Source: Thermoplasmata archaeon
GTDB taxonomy: Archaea; Thermoplasmatota; Thermoplasmata; JAGHBH01
NCBI GenBank assembly: GCA_021161085.1
Contig: JAGHBH010000147.1
Span: forward strand, 1-6,210
Direction: 5' to 3'
DNA: 6,210 nucleotides
The notes beneath the pieces were generated by a model. That model was not told the origin of the DNA. It worked only from the letters and a program-made list of their open reading frames with translations, and made no database searches. The translations under genes and the position numbers were made by a program. How positions within the stretch are numbered: the stretch's first letter is position 1; the number at the start of each line of letters is the position of its first letter. Positions 1 through 5,266 of this stretch are shown piece by piece.

Positions 1-347
1 CCATTGTAGTGAGGGAGGAGAGCATCCCCCTGTGGAAGGCTGCTGGGAATTCCACGGCATCGGAGGAGACAGCTTCGGAAGAAATGCTCAGGGACGCTCT
101 ATTCTGGGGAGGGGATTACGAGCTCCTTCTCACCATATCCCCGGACGTGTTCCAGAGATTTCGGGAAGAATACGGATGGGGGGATGAGGGCGGGTCCATG
201 CCAACAGGCATCCAATGCACGGTGATAGGGGAGGTAATGGAGGATGGTGATAGGGGTCCCTCGGACAGGGTCATGCTGGAGACCAGAAGGGGGGTGAGGC
301 GTCCGCTGGAGAAGAAGGGATACGAACATCTTGTGTTCAGAAGGTGA
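1..347 (+). CDS. thiL: Thiamine-monophosphate kinase (ThiL), C-terminal part, 5' truncated by window edge
   Basis: ThiL phosphorylates thiamine monophosphate with ATP to give thiamine diphosphate, the last step of cofactor synthesis, in the cytoplasm. The frame is open from the first bases (first full codon at base 3), so the GTG at base 9 is an internal codon and the true start lies off the left edge. About 114 residues remain, roughly the last third of a protein usually about 300-330 aa long. Visible family marks are a GGDYELLLT segment at about bases 108-133, which matches the G-E/G-D-Y-E-L motif of the PurM/AIR-synthase C-terminal domain, an IGEV strand near bases 222-233, and a C-terminal KGYEHL near 315-332 that resembles the ThiL ending. 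A Ser/Thr/Glu-rich loop precedes the GGDYEL motif. The following gene, amrS, is on the same strand 90 bp away. The catalytic N-terminal half is not visible, so the call rests on the C-terminal motifs; SelD and HypE share the fold but do not end this way. Confidence 0.85.
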   Translation, partial: IVVREESIPLWKAAGNSTASEETASEEMLRDALFWGGDYELLLTISPDVFQRFREEYGWGDEGGSMPTGIQCTVIGEVMEDGDRGPSDRVMLETRRGVRRPLEKKGYEHLVFRR

Positions 348-357
348 TAATGTCCCC

Positions 358-373
358 GGACCCTTTCGGGTCT
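358..373 (+). terminator. Short hairpin after thiL, possible terminator
   Basis: The arms GACCC (359-363) and GGGTC (368-372) pair perfectly around a TTTC loop, with a possible G-T closing pair at 358/373. The hairpin begins 11 bases after the thiL stop. No clear T-run follows, and archaeal termination depends mainly on T-tracts, so this may be only a spacer structure. Confidence 0.25.
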
Positions 374-379
374 CCGATG

Positions 380-388
380 GGTTTAAAT
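380..388 (+). promoter_or_regulatory. TATA-like element upstream of amrS
   Basis: GGTTTAAAT is the most A/T-rich patch in the 90-bp gap between thiL and amrS. An archaeal TATA box here would place transcription start near base 410, giving a leader of about 25-30 nt that carries the GGAGG ribosome site. This is position-based inference only; amrS could also be read through from thiL. Confidence 0.3.
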
Positions 389-437
389 CTGCAGGGTTAT
401 TTCACTGTGCCGAAGGATTATCGAGGAACGGAGGCGT

Positions 438-1460
438 ATGGACGAGAGGTATGTCAGGGAGGCCCTTTTCTGGGAAAGCGACCCGGAGGGTGGGAAGGAT
501 GTCAGATGTCTCCTTTGCGCCCACCGGTGCAGGATAAAGCCGGGGAATAGGGGTATCTGCGGTGTCAGGGAGAACAGGGAAGGCAGGCTGGTGTCCCTCA
601 TATTCGGTGCGGTGTCCTCTGCGGCCGTTGACCCCGTGGAGAAGAAACCTCTGTATCACTTCCTGCCGGGCTCCCGGGCGTTATCCTTCGGCACTGTGGG
701 GTGTAATTTTCACTGTCAACACTGTCAGAACTGGGAGATAGCGGCCTCCAGGCCGGAGTCCTTTCCCCTCCGCTATGTGTCCCCCGGTGAGGTGGTGGAC
801 AGGGCTGTTGACCTGGGGGTGGAGAGCGTTGCATGGACCTACAACGAGCCGACCATCTGGTACGAGTTCACCCTTGAGACTTCCAGGATGCTCAAGAAAA
901 GGGGCATTCGCACGATCTACGTGACCAACGGTTATATCTCGGAAGAGGCTTTGGACGAGCATGCTCCCTATCTTGACGCCATGAACATAGATGTCAAGGC
1001 TTTCGCTGGTGACTTCTACAGGAAGATCGTCGGAGGCAGGCTCGAACCGGTTCTGGCCACGGTTGAGAGGGCCGTCAGCCTGGGAATCTATGTTGAGCTA
1101 ACATACCTGTTGATACCCGGACTGAACGACAGGAGGGAGGAGATAAGGGAGTTCTCCCGCTGGGCGGTATCCATATCACCCGATATTCCCGTCCACATAT
1201 CCCGGTTCTTCCCCAATTACAAGATGACCCATGTTCCCCCAACGCCCATGAAAACGCTCTCGGAGGCCTACGATATAATGAGAGAGGAAGGACTTTTGTA
1301 TGTCTATCCGGGGAACGTCCCCCACGACAGCAGGGAGAACACCTATTGTCCCCAGTGCGGAAGTATGGTGATAGAGAGGGTTGGATACCATACCACGGAC
1401 AAGACGGATGCCGGGAGGTGTCCTTCATGCGGTTTTTCCCTGCCGGGAGTGTGGGGTTGA
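438..1460 (+). CDS. amrS: AmmeMemoRadiSam system radical SAM enzyme (AmrS)
   Basis: A 340-aa radical SAM protein of the PflA-like AmmeMemoRadiSam family, which occurs with AMMECR1 and Memo proteins across archaea and bacteria. Its substrate cannot be read from this sequence. The 4Fe-4S/SAM motif is CNFHCQHCQNW with C89, C93 and C96 (CX3CX2C). An N-terminal cluster CX2CX3CX9C (C24, C27, C31, C41) ends in the GICGVREN signature seen at the start of this family. A C-terminal pair of CX2C knuckles (C304/C307 and C328/C331), followed by GVWG, probably forms a zinc ribbon. Other family segments are WTYNEPT (133-139), YVTNGY (161-166), NIDVKAF (183-189) and IPGLND (226-231). The length is normal for the family. 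ATG 438 is preferred because GGAGG at 430-434 precedes it and the N-terminus (REALFWE...) starts where relatives start. The AMMECR1 and Memo partners are not in the window. The radical SAM call is secure; the role is known only at family level. Confidence 0.93.
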   Translation: MDERYVREALFWESDPEGGKDVRCLLCAHRCRIKPGNRGICGVRENREGRLVSLIFGAVSSAAVDPVEKKPLYHFLPGSRALSFGTVGCNFHCQHCQNWEIAASRPESFPLRYVSPGEVVDRAVDLGVESVAWTYNEPTIWYEFTLETSRMLKKRGIRTIYVTNGYISEEALDEHAPYLDAMNIDVKAFAGDFYRKIVGGRLEPVLATVERAVSLGIYVELTYLLIPGLNDRREEIREFSRWAVSISPDIPVHISRFFPNYKMTHVPPTPMKTLSEAYDIMREEGLLYVYPGNVPHDSRENTYCPQCGSMVIERVGYHTTDKTDAGRCPSCGFSLPGVWG

Positions 1461-1497
1461 CGGTGTGCGCCGCCGACATCTCCAACGGTTGTGTTGA

Positions 1498-1510
1498 GCC
1501 CACCGTGGGC
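1498..1510. repeat. Perfect 6+1+6 palindrome between amrS and the next gene
   Basis: GCCCAC-C-GTGGGC is a perfect inverted repeat 38 bases after the amrS stop. It lies directly upstream of an A-rich, TATA-like patch at 1511-1526. It could be a regulator-binding site or the stem of an RNA hairpin, but a one-base centre is too tight for an RNA loop unless the inner pair opens. No T-run follows, so a terminator is less likely. Confidence 0.35.
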
Positions 1511-1526
1511 CGAAAGGTTGATAAAA
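1511..1526 (+). promoter_or_regulatory. Candidate BRE/TATA element for the surface-protein gene
   Basis: CGAAAGGTTGATAAAA has a purine/A-rich BRE-like patch followed by a TATA-like GATAAAA. Its centre is about 45 bases before ATG 1568. An archaeal start site about 25 bases downstream would fall near 1545-1550 and leave a leader of about 20 nt holding the GAGG ribosome site. The spacing fits, but the match to consensus is modest. Confidence 0.35.
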
Positions 1527-1556
1527 GGGAAGCACGATAGCGAGTGGTGTATCTGT

Positions 1557-1560
1557 GAGG
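1557..1560 (+). promoter_or_regulatory. Ribosome binding site that selects ATG 1568
   Basis: GAGG ends at 1560. It is 1 nt from ATG 1562, too close to serve it, and 7 nt from the in-frame ATG 1568, which is a normal distance. The second ATG is therefore the likely start. Confidence 0.5.
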
Positions 1561-1567
1561 AATGCCT

Positions 1568-2161
1568 ATGGACATTCAGAAGGAGATCGTGGAGCCCATA
1601 GTGAAGTGGTTCAAGGACCCAAAGACCATCAAAGGACTGGCCATGTACGCAGCGGTCATAGTGCTGATGGCTTTCAATTTCGCCTACTGGGCCCAGGCGG
1701 TGCCCGTTGGGGCTCCTCCAGAGACCGGTGGTGAGGTTGAGGAGGAGAACAACACCGCCGAGGCAAATTACACCCTGGAAAAGGTGCTGGTGGCCGATGA
1801 GACCGGAACTGCCGGGAGGGGTTCCCCTCTACAGAGAAGTACCACCACTATGACCTTTGATCTGGCTGAGGGGGCGAAGATAGTATATGTCAACCTGACC
1901 TGTGAGAACCCCCGGAGCAGGACCGATTACGACCTCAACGTCTATTACCCGGATGGAAAGAATGCCGGAAGTAGCGCCGGGCCCGATGCTACGGAGAGCG
2001 TCAAGCTGGAGGCCAAGGGAAACAAGACCCTTCCGTCAGGCACCTATGAGGTTGAGATAGTGTTCTGGTTGATGACCATGGGCACGACGTGGCATGTCAC
2101 CGTGGAGGCCTTTTACCTGGTGGAAAACGGAACCTGTGGCCCGGGAGGATGCGAGGTATAG
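1568..2161 (+). CDS. Membrane-anchored surface protein with beta-sandwich-like ectodomain, unnamed family
   Basis: I do not recognise a named family. From ATG 1568 the protein has 197 aa (199 from ATG 1562). A short lysine-rich N-terminus (to about residue 22) is followed by one hydrophobic helix at about 23-43 (GLAMYAAVIVLMAF...), with no lipobox, so it reads as an uncleaved signal anchor with the C-terminus outside. An acidic linker (about 50-65) leads to a beta-rich domain. Its segments DYDLNVYYPDG (120-130) and LPSGTYEVEIVFW (about 155-167) resemble the D-x-D-L-x-V-x-x-P-D-G and P-G-x-Y-x-V pattern of pre-peptidase C-terminal (PPC)-like sandwich domains. Five N-X-S/T sequons (N61, N67, N109, N152, N187) all lie in the predicted outer part, consistent with archaeal N-glycosylation. 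Cysteines 112, 190 and 195 include a C-terminal CGPGGC knot. It sits 107 bp after amrS and about 55 bp before another membrane protein. The PPC-like fold is inference from motifs; binding or enzymatic roles cannot be told. Confidence 0.8.
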   Translation: MDIQKEIVEPIVKWFKDPKTIKGLAMYAAVIVLMAFNFAYWAQAVPVGAPPETGGEVEEENNTAEANYTLEKVLVADETGTAGRGSPLQRSTTTMTFDLAEGAKIVYVNLTCENPRSRTDYDLNVYYPDGKNAGSSAGPDATESVKLEAKGNKTLPSGTYEVEIVFWLMTMGTTWHVTVEAFYLVENGTCGPGGCEV

Positions 2162-2203
2162 GCAGCCGGTGTTCGATATCAATGTCGCAGCATAATGCTT
2201 AAC

Positions 2204-2209
2204 GGAGAG
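2204..2209 (+). promoter_or_regulatory. Ribosome binding site that selects ATG 2217
   Basis: GGAGAG is 1 nt before the GTG at 2211 but 7 nt before the in-frame ATG at 2217, so ATG 2217 is the better start for the downstream membrane protein. Confidence 0.5.
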
Positions 2210-2216
2210 TGTGAAG

Positions 2217-2653
2217 ATGACACCGCAGGAATGGACAGGGCCTGTTGACGGCCCGCAGGGAGGATGGTCGCCTCCTCCGGAGGGAGAGAAGGAGCAGACT
2301 CAGGGATGGCAGCAGCCCGGCGCCCCATCCCCGGCGCAGCCCACGGCCCCAGCGTGGGGTGGGGGCCAGCAGTGGCATCAGCCGAGGCCGAGATACGGCG
2401 CCCAGTTCAACCTTGATGTCAAGACGCTGAACATGGGCATACTGCTGGGAGCCTCCTGGTCTTCATAGGAAGGATAATTATCATTCTGGCCAGCTCCAAT
2501 GGGGTGATGGACGCCGGGAACTTCGTGGTCTCCCTTGGGAAGTTGGTGGTGTTCGGTGCGGCGTTCCTGGCTGCCACCATGATTCCCGTGATGGAAAAGA
2601 CCACGAAGCTGGGGTATCTCATCCTGGCGGCTTTTGCCTTCTGGGGCCTGTGA
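2217..2653 (+). pseudogene. Small Pro/Gln/Trp-rich-tailed membrane protein, interrupted by a -1 frameshift
   Basis: No named family recognised. The first frame runs from ATG 2217 to a TAG at 2466-2468. It encodes a soluble, low-complexity N-terminus (many P, Q, G, W; about residues 1-60) and the first residues of a hydrophobic helix (LNMGILLG). That helix continues without a break in the -1 frame (SLLVFIGRIIIILAS) from about base 2450, and this frame stays open to TGA 2651-2653. Adding one G to the GGG run at 2447-2449 joins the two parts exactly and gives a 145-aa protein with three predicted membrane helices at about 71-92, 104-124 and 131-145, ending in AFAFWGL. The tail is therefore probably cytoplasmic, though its side is not certain. 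The restored stop is 3 bp from the stop of the convergent prs gene, which supports the longer reading. It could be a recent inactivating mutation or a sequencing/assembly error. The sequence at the join has no classic X-XXY-YYZ slippery site. Confidence 0.75.
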
Positions 2654-2656
2654 TTC

Positions 2657-3502
2657 TCATAGTATCCTGGCCAGTTCGCCCGCCACGGTCACGCTGGTGG
2701 TGGGGTTCTCTATGGTGTCTGTAGAGATTATGAGGTCGAACACCTCTTCCAGCCTGGGCAGGGCGTTGGATGCGAAGAGGCCGTGGGTGCATGCGGCTAT
2801 GACCCTGTCCGCGCCCTGGCGTTTCAGGTGGTCGGCCGCCGTTCTCATCGTCCCTCCGGTGGCTATGATGTCGTCCACTATGGCCACGGTGGCCCCTTTA
2901 ACGTCCAGATTCTTGGCTTTCATGGTGACGGTGTGGCCGTCTATGCGAGTTTTCTCCATGAAGTCCCAGGGACAGCCTATTATCTCCGCCGCCGTCCTGG
3001 CCCGTCCGACGGCTCCCTTGTCGGGGCTGAGGATCATGTCCACCCCCTCTTCACGGAGTCTGCGGGCCAGCGGGGGTATCCCCGATACGTCTTCCACGGG
3101 CACGCTGAACCATCCGAGAACCCCTTTGGCGTGTATGTCCACCGTTATCACCCTGTCGCTCTCCATCTCTATCCTCTTGGCGATGGTTTTTGCGCTTATG
3201 ACCTCGCCCGGGTTGAACAGCTTGTCCTGTCTTCCGTATCCGTAGTAGGGGATGATGGTGGTTATCTCTCCTGCCCCCATTTCTCTGGCGCAGTCTTGGA
3301 GGAGGAAGAGTTCTATTATCCTGTCGTCCGGATGGGTGGTCTGTACGATGACCACCCTTTCCCCTTTGACCTCGGTGTGGAGCCGGATGTAGTTCTCCCC
3401 GTCCGGGAATTTCTTTGCCTCGACCTCTGCCAGCGTTGCATCGAGGGTTTCCGCCAGGGCCTTTGCCAGCATGGTGGATGCCGTTCCGGGTATGACTATC
3501 AT
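2657..3502 (-). CDS. prs: Ribose-phosphate pyrophosphokinase (PRPP synthetase), archaeal type
   Basis: Transfers the pyrophosphate of ATP to ribose 5-phosphate, giving PRPP for purine, pyrimidine, histidine and NAD synthesis; cytoplasmic. The 281-aa product has the two phosphoribosyltransferase-like domains in order. Visible motifs are FPDGE (32-36, ATP site), PYYGYGRQDK (85-94), DIHA (122-125, metal/ATP site), SPDKGAVGRA (159-168, pyrophosphate loop), EKTR with K184 in the flexible catalytic loop, and the PRPP loop VDDIIATGGTM (209-219, D210/D211 and TGGT). The length fits archaeal enzymes of about 285 aa and is shorter than bacterial class I forms of about 315. The start at 3502 (MIVIPGTAS) matches where relatives begin. 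The frame stays open back to an ATG at 3616, but the extra 38 residues have no family character. There is no good Shine-Dalgarno sequence before 3502; together with the A-rich patch about 30 bases upstream this suggests a nearly leaderless mRNA. It converges with the gene ending at 2653 and diverges from the SNF transporter. Confidence 0.95.
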   Translation of the reverse strand: MIVIPGTASTMLAKALAETLDATLAEVEAKKFPDGENYIRLHTEVKGERVVIVQTTHPDDRIIELFLLQDCAREMGAGEITTIIPYYGYGRQDKLFNPGEVISAKTIAKRIEMESDRVITVDIHAKGVLGWFSVPVEDVSGIPPLARRLREEGVDMILSPDKGAVGRARTAAEIIGCPWDFMEKTRIDGHTVTMKAKNLDVKGATVAIVDDIIATGGTMRTAADHLKRQGADRVIAACTHGLFASNALPRLEEVFDLIISTDTIENPTTSVTVAGELARIL

Positions 3503-3530
3503 GTTATCCCGGAGCCCCCTAAACGGTGGG

Positions 3531-3544
3531 GTTTTTTCCCTTTT
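3531..3544 (-). promoter_or_regulatory. Candidate prs promoter
   Basis: On the minus strand this reads AAAAGGGAAAAAAC. Its centre is about 30-35 bases before the prs ATG at 3502, so an archaeal start site about 25 bases downstream would leave only a few leader bases, consistent with the missing Shine-Dalgarno sequence. A second candidate, GTTTAG at about 3519-3524, lies too close to the ATG. Consensus match is weak. Confidence 0.3.
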
Positions 3545-3571
3545 GCGGTAGAGCAGGCAATCTCTAGCGCC

Positions 3572-3601
3572 GTACGCATTTCGGTTGTACGCTGCGGTTG
3601 T
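3572..3601. repeat. Interleaved short direct repeats in the divergent promoter region
   Basis: GTACGC occurs at 3572-3577 and 3587-3592 (15 bp apart), and CGGTTGT at 3582-3588 and 3595-3601 (13 bp apart). A related inverted copy, GCGTTGTGG on the minus strand, lies at 3613-3621. The cluster could be an operator for one or both flanking genes; such short repeats can also arise by chance. Confidence 0.35.
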
Positions 3602-3609
3602 CTCCGCAG
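3592..3609. repeat. Perfect 6-bp inverted repeat (hairpin or operator)
   Basis: CTGCGG (3592-3597) and CCGCAG (3604-3609) are perfect inverted arms around TTGTCT. The element overlaps the direct-repeat block. It could form an RNA hairpin in a long prs leader or act as a dimeric protein site on DNA. Confidence 0.4.
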
Positions 3610-3618
3610 ATACCACAA

Positions 3619-3629
3619 CGCTTATAGCG
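3619..3629. promoter_or_regulatory. TATA-like near-palindrome CGCTTATAGCG
   Basis: A TATA-like core (CTTATAG on plus, CTATAAG on minus) is flanked by CGCT/AGCG arms. It could direct transcription on either strand, but would leave leaders of about 95-110 nt, long for an archaeon. A regulatory site is equally possible. Confidence 0.25.
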
Positions 3630-3746
3630 GGCGGACCTTTTCTCCCTCTGGATTTGCCCGTCTCTAGGGTTGGAAGGCCGGGGGACGGGTGACCGTGAGG
3701 GCGGGTGGTGGGCTGAGGATATTGACGGCCGGAGATGCGGCAGGAA

Positions 3747-3752
3747 GAGAGG
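3747..3752 (+). promoter_or_regulatory. Ribosome binding site of the SNF transporter
   Basis: GAGAGG lies 7 nt before ATG 3760 and supports that start over a TTG at 3670, which would add 30 charged residues before the conserved N-terminus. Confidence 0.6.
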
Positions 3753-3759
3753 AATAGAG

Positions 3760-5220
3760 ATGGTCAAAGAGCATTTCTCGTCCAGATGGGGGTTCGTGCT
3801 GACGGCCATGGGAGCCGCCGTGGGGACGGGTAACATCTGGCGTTTTCCCAGGGAGGCGGCGTTGTACGGAGGCGGCTCGTTCCTGGTGGCATGGCTCATC
3901 TTTCTTTTCCTCTGGAGCATTCCAATGCTCATGGCGGAGTTCGCCATAGGCAAGACCACTCGCCTGGGGACCATAGGCTCCTTCAGGTCCTTTGTGGGGA
4001 AGAAGTATACCTGGATGGGTGCGTGGATGGTGTGGGTTTCCACGGCCATAAACTTCTACTATGCGGTGGTGATGGGGTGGACCATCCGCTATTTCTGGGT
4101 GTCCCTCAACGGGGAGATAACGCTGGGAGACACGGCCGCCCTGTGGAAAGGGTTCATAAACTCCCCCCTGGAGGTGGTGTTCTTCCAGGTCCTGGCCCTC
4201 ATCTTCGGGGGATACGTGGTATATAGGGGTGTGGCCAAGGGGATAGAGAAGGCCAACACCATCCTGCTTCCGTCGCTCATCATACTTCTGACGGTCGCCG
4301 CCATCTGGGCCCTGACGCTCCCCGGTTCCATAGACGGCCTCCGGTTCATGTTCGTCCCCAGACCGTCGTATTTCGCCTCTCCGGAGATGTGGATACACGC
4401 CGCAGCCCAGAGCGCCTGGTCCTGCAGCGCGGGTATGGGCATGGCCATAACATATGCGGTTTATGTGCGGAAAAAGGAGGATATAGGGCTGAACGCCTTC
4501 ATCACCGGGTTGGGCAACAACAGCGTGAGCCTCATAAGCGGGATAGCGGTCCTGGGAACGGTGTTCGCCCTCTCTCCCACCATAACCGCCGCCTTCGAGG
4601 GCATCAACGCCGGGAGCAGCGGCCTTACATTCATCTATCTGACCCGGCTCTTCGGCCAGATGCCCATGGGCAGGTTCATCGCCGTCATCTTCTTCCTCGC
4701 CATGTCCTTCGCCGCCCTCACCAGCCTGATAAGCGGTTTCGAGATAGCCACCAGGAACTTCATGGACCACGGGTGGAGCAGGAAGAGGGCGGTGTCCACC
4801 ATACTGCTGGCCACCTTTGCAATGGGGCTTCCTAGCGCGATGAGCATCCGGTTCCTCAACAACCAGGATGCCGTGTGGGGGCTGGGGCTGCTGGTGAGCG
4901 GCCTGTTCGTGTCGTTCGCTGTTATAAAATACGGGGCCAGGGAGTTCAGGGAGAGGCTCATAAACACGGAGTACAGCGACATCCAGATAGGGAGGTGGTG
5001 GGATATAATAATGACCTACCTCATCCCCTTGGAGTTTGCGGTCATGGCGGGATGGTTCCTCATGGAGGAATGGCATTCCTCTCCGGCCTCCTTCTGGAGC
5101 ATAGTTCTCCAGTGGAGCCTGGCCATGGCCGCTCTGGTGTATCTCAACCGGTGGCTCGCCCGTGAGGTCAAGAGTGTCGATGAGGAGACGGATGTGGCCG
5201 ACCTCAAGGCCGGGGGATGA
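3760..5220 (+). CDS. Sodium:neurotransmitter symporter family (SNF/LeuT-like) transporter
   Basis: A 486-aa Na+-coupled importer of the SNF/SLC6 family; members usually carry amino acids or amines, but the substrate here is not clear. About 12 membrane helices are visible (roughly 11-34, 39-66, 86-115, 134-155, 165-185, 210-235, 243-272, 303-333, 343-360, 369-390, 412-435, 444-468), like LeuT. Helix 1 has the family motif GAAVGTGNIWRFP (18-30) followed by GGGSF. Compared with LeuT (alignment by eye, LeuT recalled from memory), Na1 ligands are kept or similar (A20, N25, S221 for T254, N253), Na2 has T321/S322, and the gate arginine R28 is present with D370 as its likely partner. S257 stands where LeuT has E290, W45 where LeuT has Y47, and M226 where it has F259, so both anion and substrate sites may differ. 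The start at 3760 has a good ribosome site. It diverges from prs and is followed 46 bp later by an ABC ATPase. Family certain, substrate unknown. Confidence 0.95.
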   Translation: MVKEHFSSRWGFVLTAMGAAVGTGNIWRFPREAALYGGGSFLVAWLIFLFLWSIPMLMAEFAIGKTTRLGTIGSFRSFVGKKYTWMGAWMVWVSTAINFYYAVVMGWTIRYFWVSLNGEITLGDTAALWKGFINSPLEVVFFQVLALIFGGYVVYRGVAKGIEKANTILLPSLIILLTVAAIWALTLPGSIDGLRFMFVPRPSYFASPEMWIHAAAQSAWSCSAGMGMAITYAVYVRKKEDIGLNAFITGLGNNSVSLISGIAVLGTVFALSPTITAAFEGINAGSSGLTFIYLTRLFGQMPMGRFIAVIFFLAMSFAALTSLISGFEIATRNFMDHGWSRKRAVSTILLATFAMGLPSAMSIRFLNNQDAVWGLGLLVSGLFVSFAVIKYGAREFRERLINTEYSDIQIGRWWDIIMTYLIPLEFAVMAGWFLMEEWHSSPASFWSIVLQWSLAMAALVYLNRWLAREVKSVDEETDVADLKAGG

Positions 5221-5233
5221 GGCTAGGGGGGAG

Positions 5234-5250
5234 CGGCCGACCGGAGGCCG
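5234..5250 (+). repeat. GC-rich hairpin between the SNF and ABC genes
   Basis: CGGCC (5234-5238) and GGCCG (5246-5250) pair around a 7-nt loop, in the 46-bp gap just before the GAGGAG ribosome site of the ABC gene. It might tune translation or mRNA decay in a shared transcript. No T-run follows, so it is not a clear terminator. Confidence 0.25.
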
Positions 5251-5251
5251 T

Positions 5252-5257
5252 GAGGAG
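5252..5257 (+). promoter_or_regulatory. Ribosome binding site that selects ATG 5267
   Basis: GAGGAG directly abuts ATG 5258, leaving no spacer, but is 9 nt from the in-frame ATG 5267. The latter is the more likely start of the ABC ATPase. Confidence 0.45.
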
Positions 5258-5266
5258 ATGGTAACA

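Larger units (their letters stand above)
3503..3759. other. Divergent intergenic region between prs (-) and the SNF transporter (+)
   Basis: This 257-bp gap separates two divergent starts and must hold both promoters. It contains, in order, an A/T-rich patch (T6 at 3532-3537 plus TTTT at 3541-3544), a block of short direct repeats (3572-3601), a perfect hairpin (3592-3609), a TATA-like near-palindrome (3619-3629) and a G-rich, purine-biased stretch (about 3668-3717). No coding frame in it has both a plausible start and a ribosome site. No tRNA T-loop or known riboswitch core was seen. Confidence 0.6.

Noticed and set aside
2435..2470. Programmed -1 ribosomal frameshift in the small membrane protein
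   Set aside because: No slippery heptamer is present: the Leu CTG and Gly GGA codons at the join would re-pair poorly after slipping. A simple one-base deletion or read error explains it better, though recoding cannot be excluded.
3503..3616. 38-residue N-terminal extension of prs from an ATG at 3616
   Set aside because: The extension lacks family character, and PRPP synthetases of this type begin at the MIVIPGTAS segment; the bases instead look regulatory.
3564..3660. Minus-strand peptide with a zinc-knuckle look (KRCGICGDNRS...PKC)
   Set aside because: It has only one CX2C plus a lone Cys, no start codon or ribosome site close by, and its frame otherwise runs antisense through the SNF gene.
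2783..3667. 294-aa open frame on the plus strand over prs
   Set aside because: Antisense shadow of the well-supported prs gene, with no recognisable domain or ribosome site.
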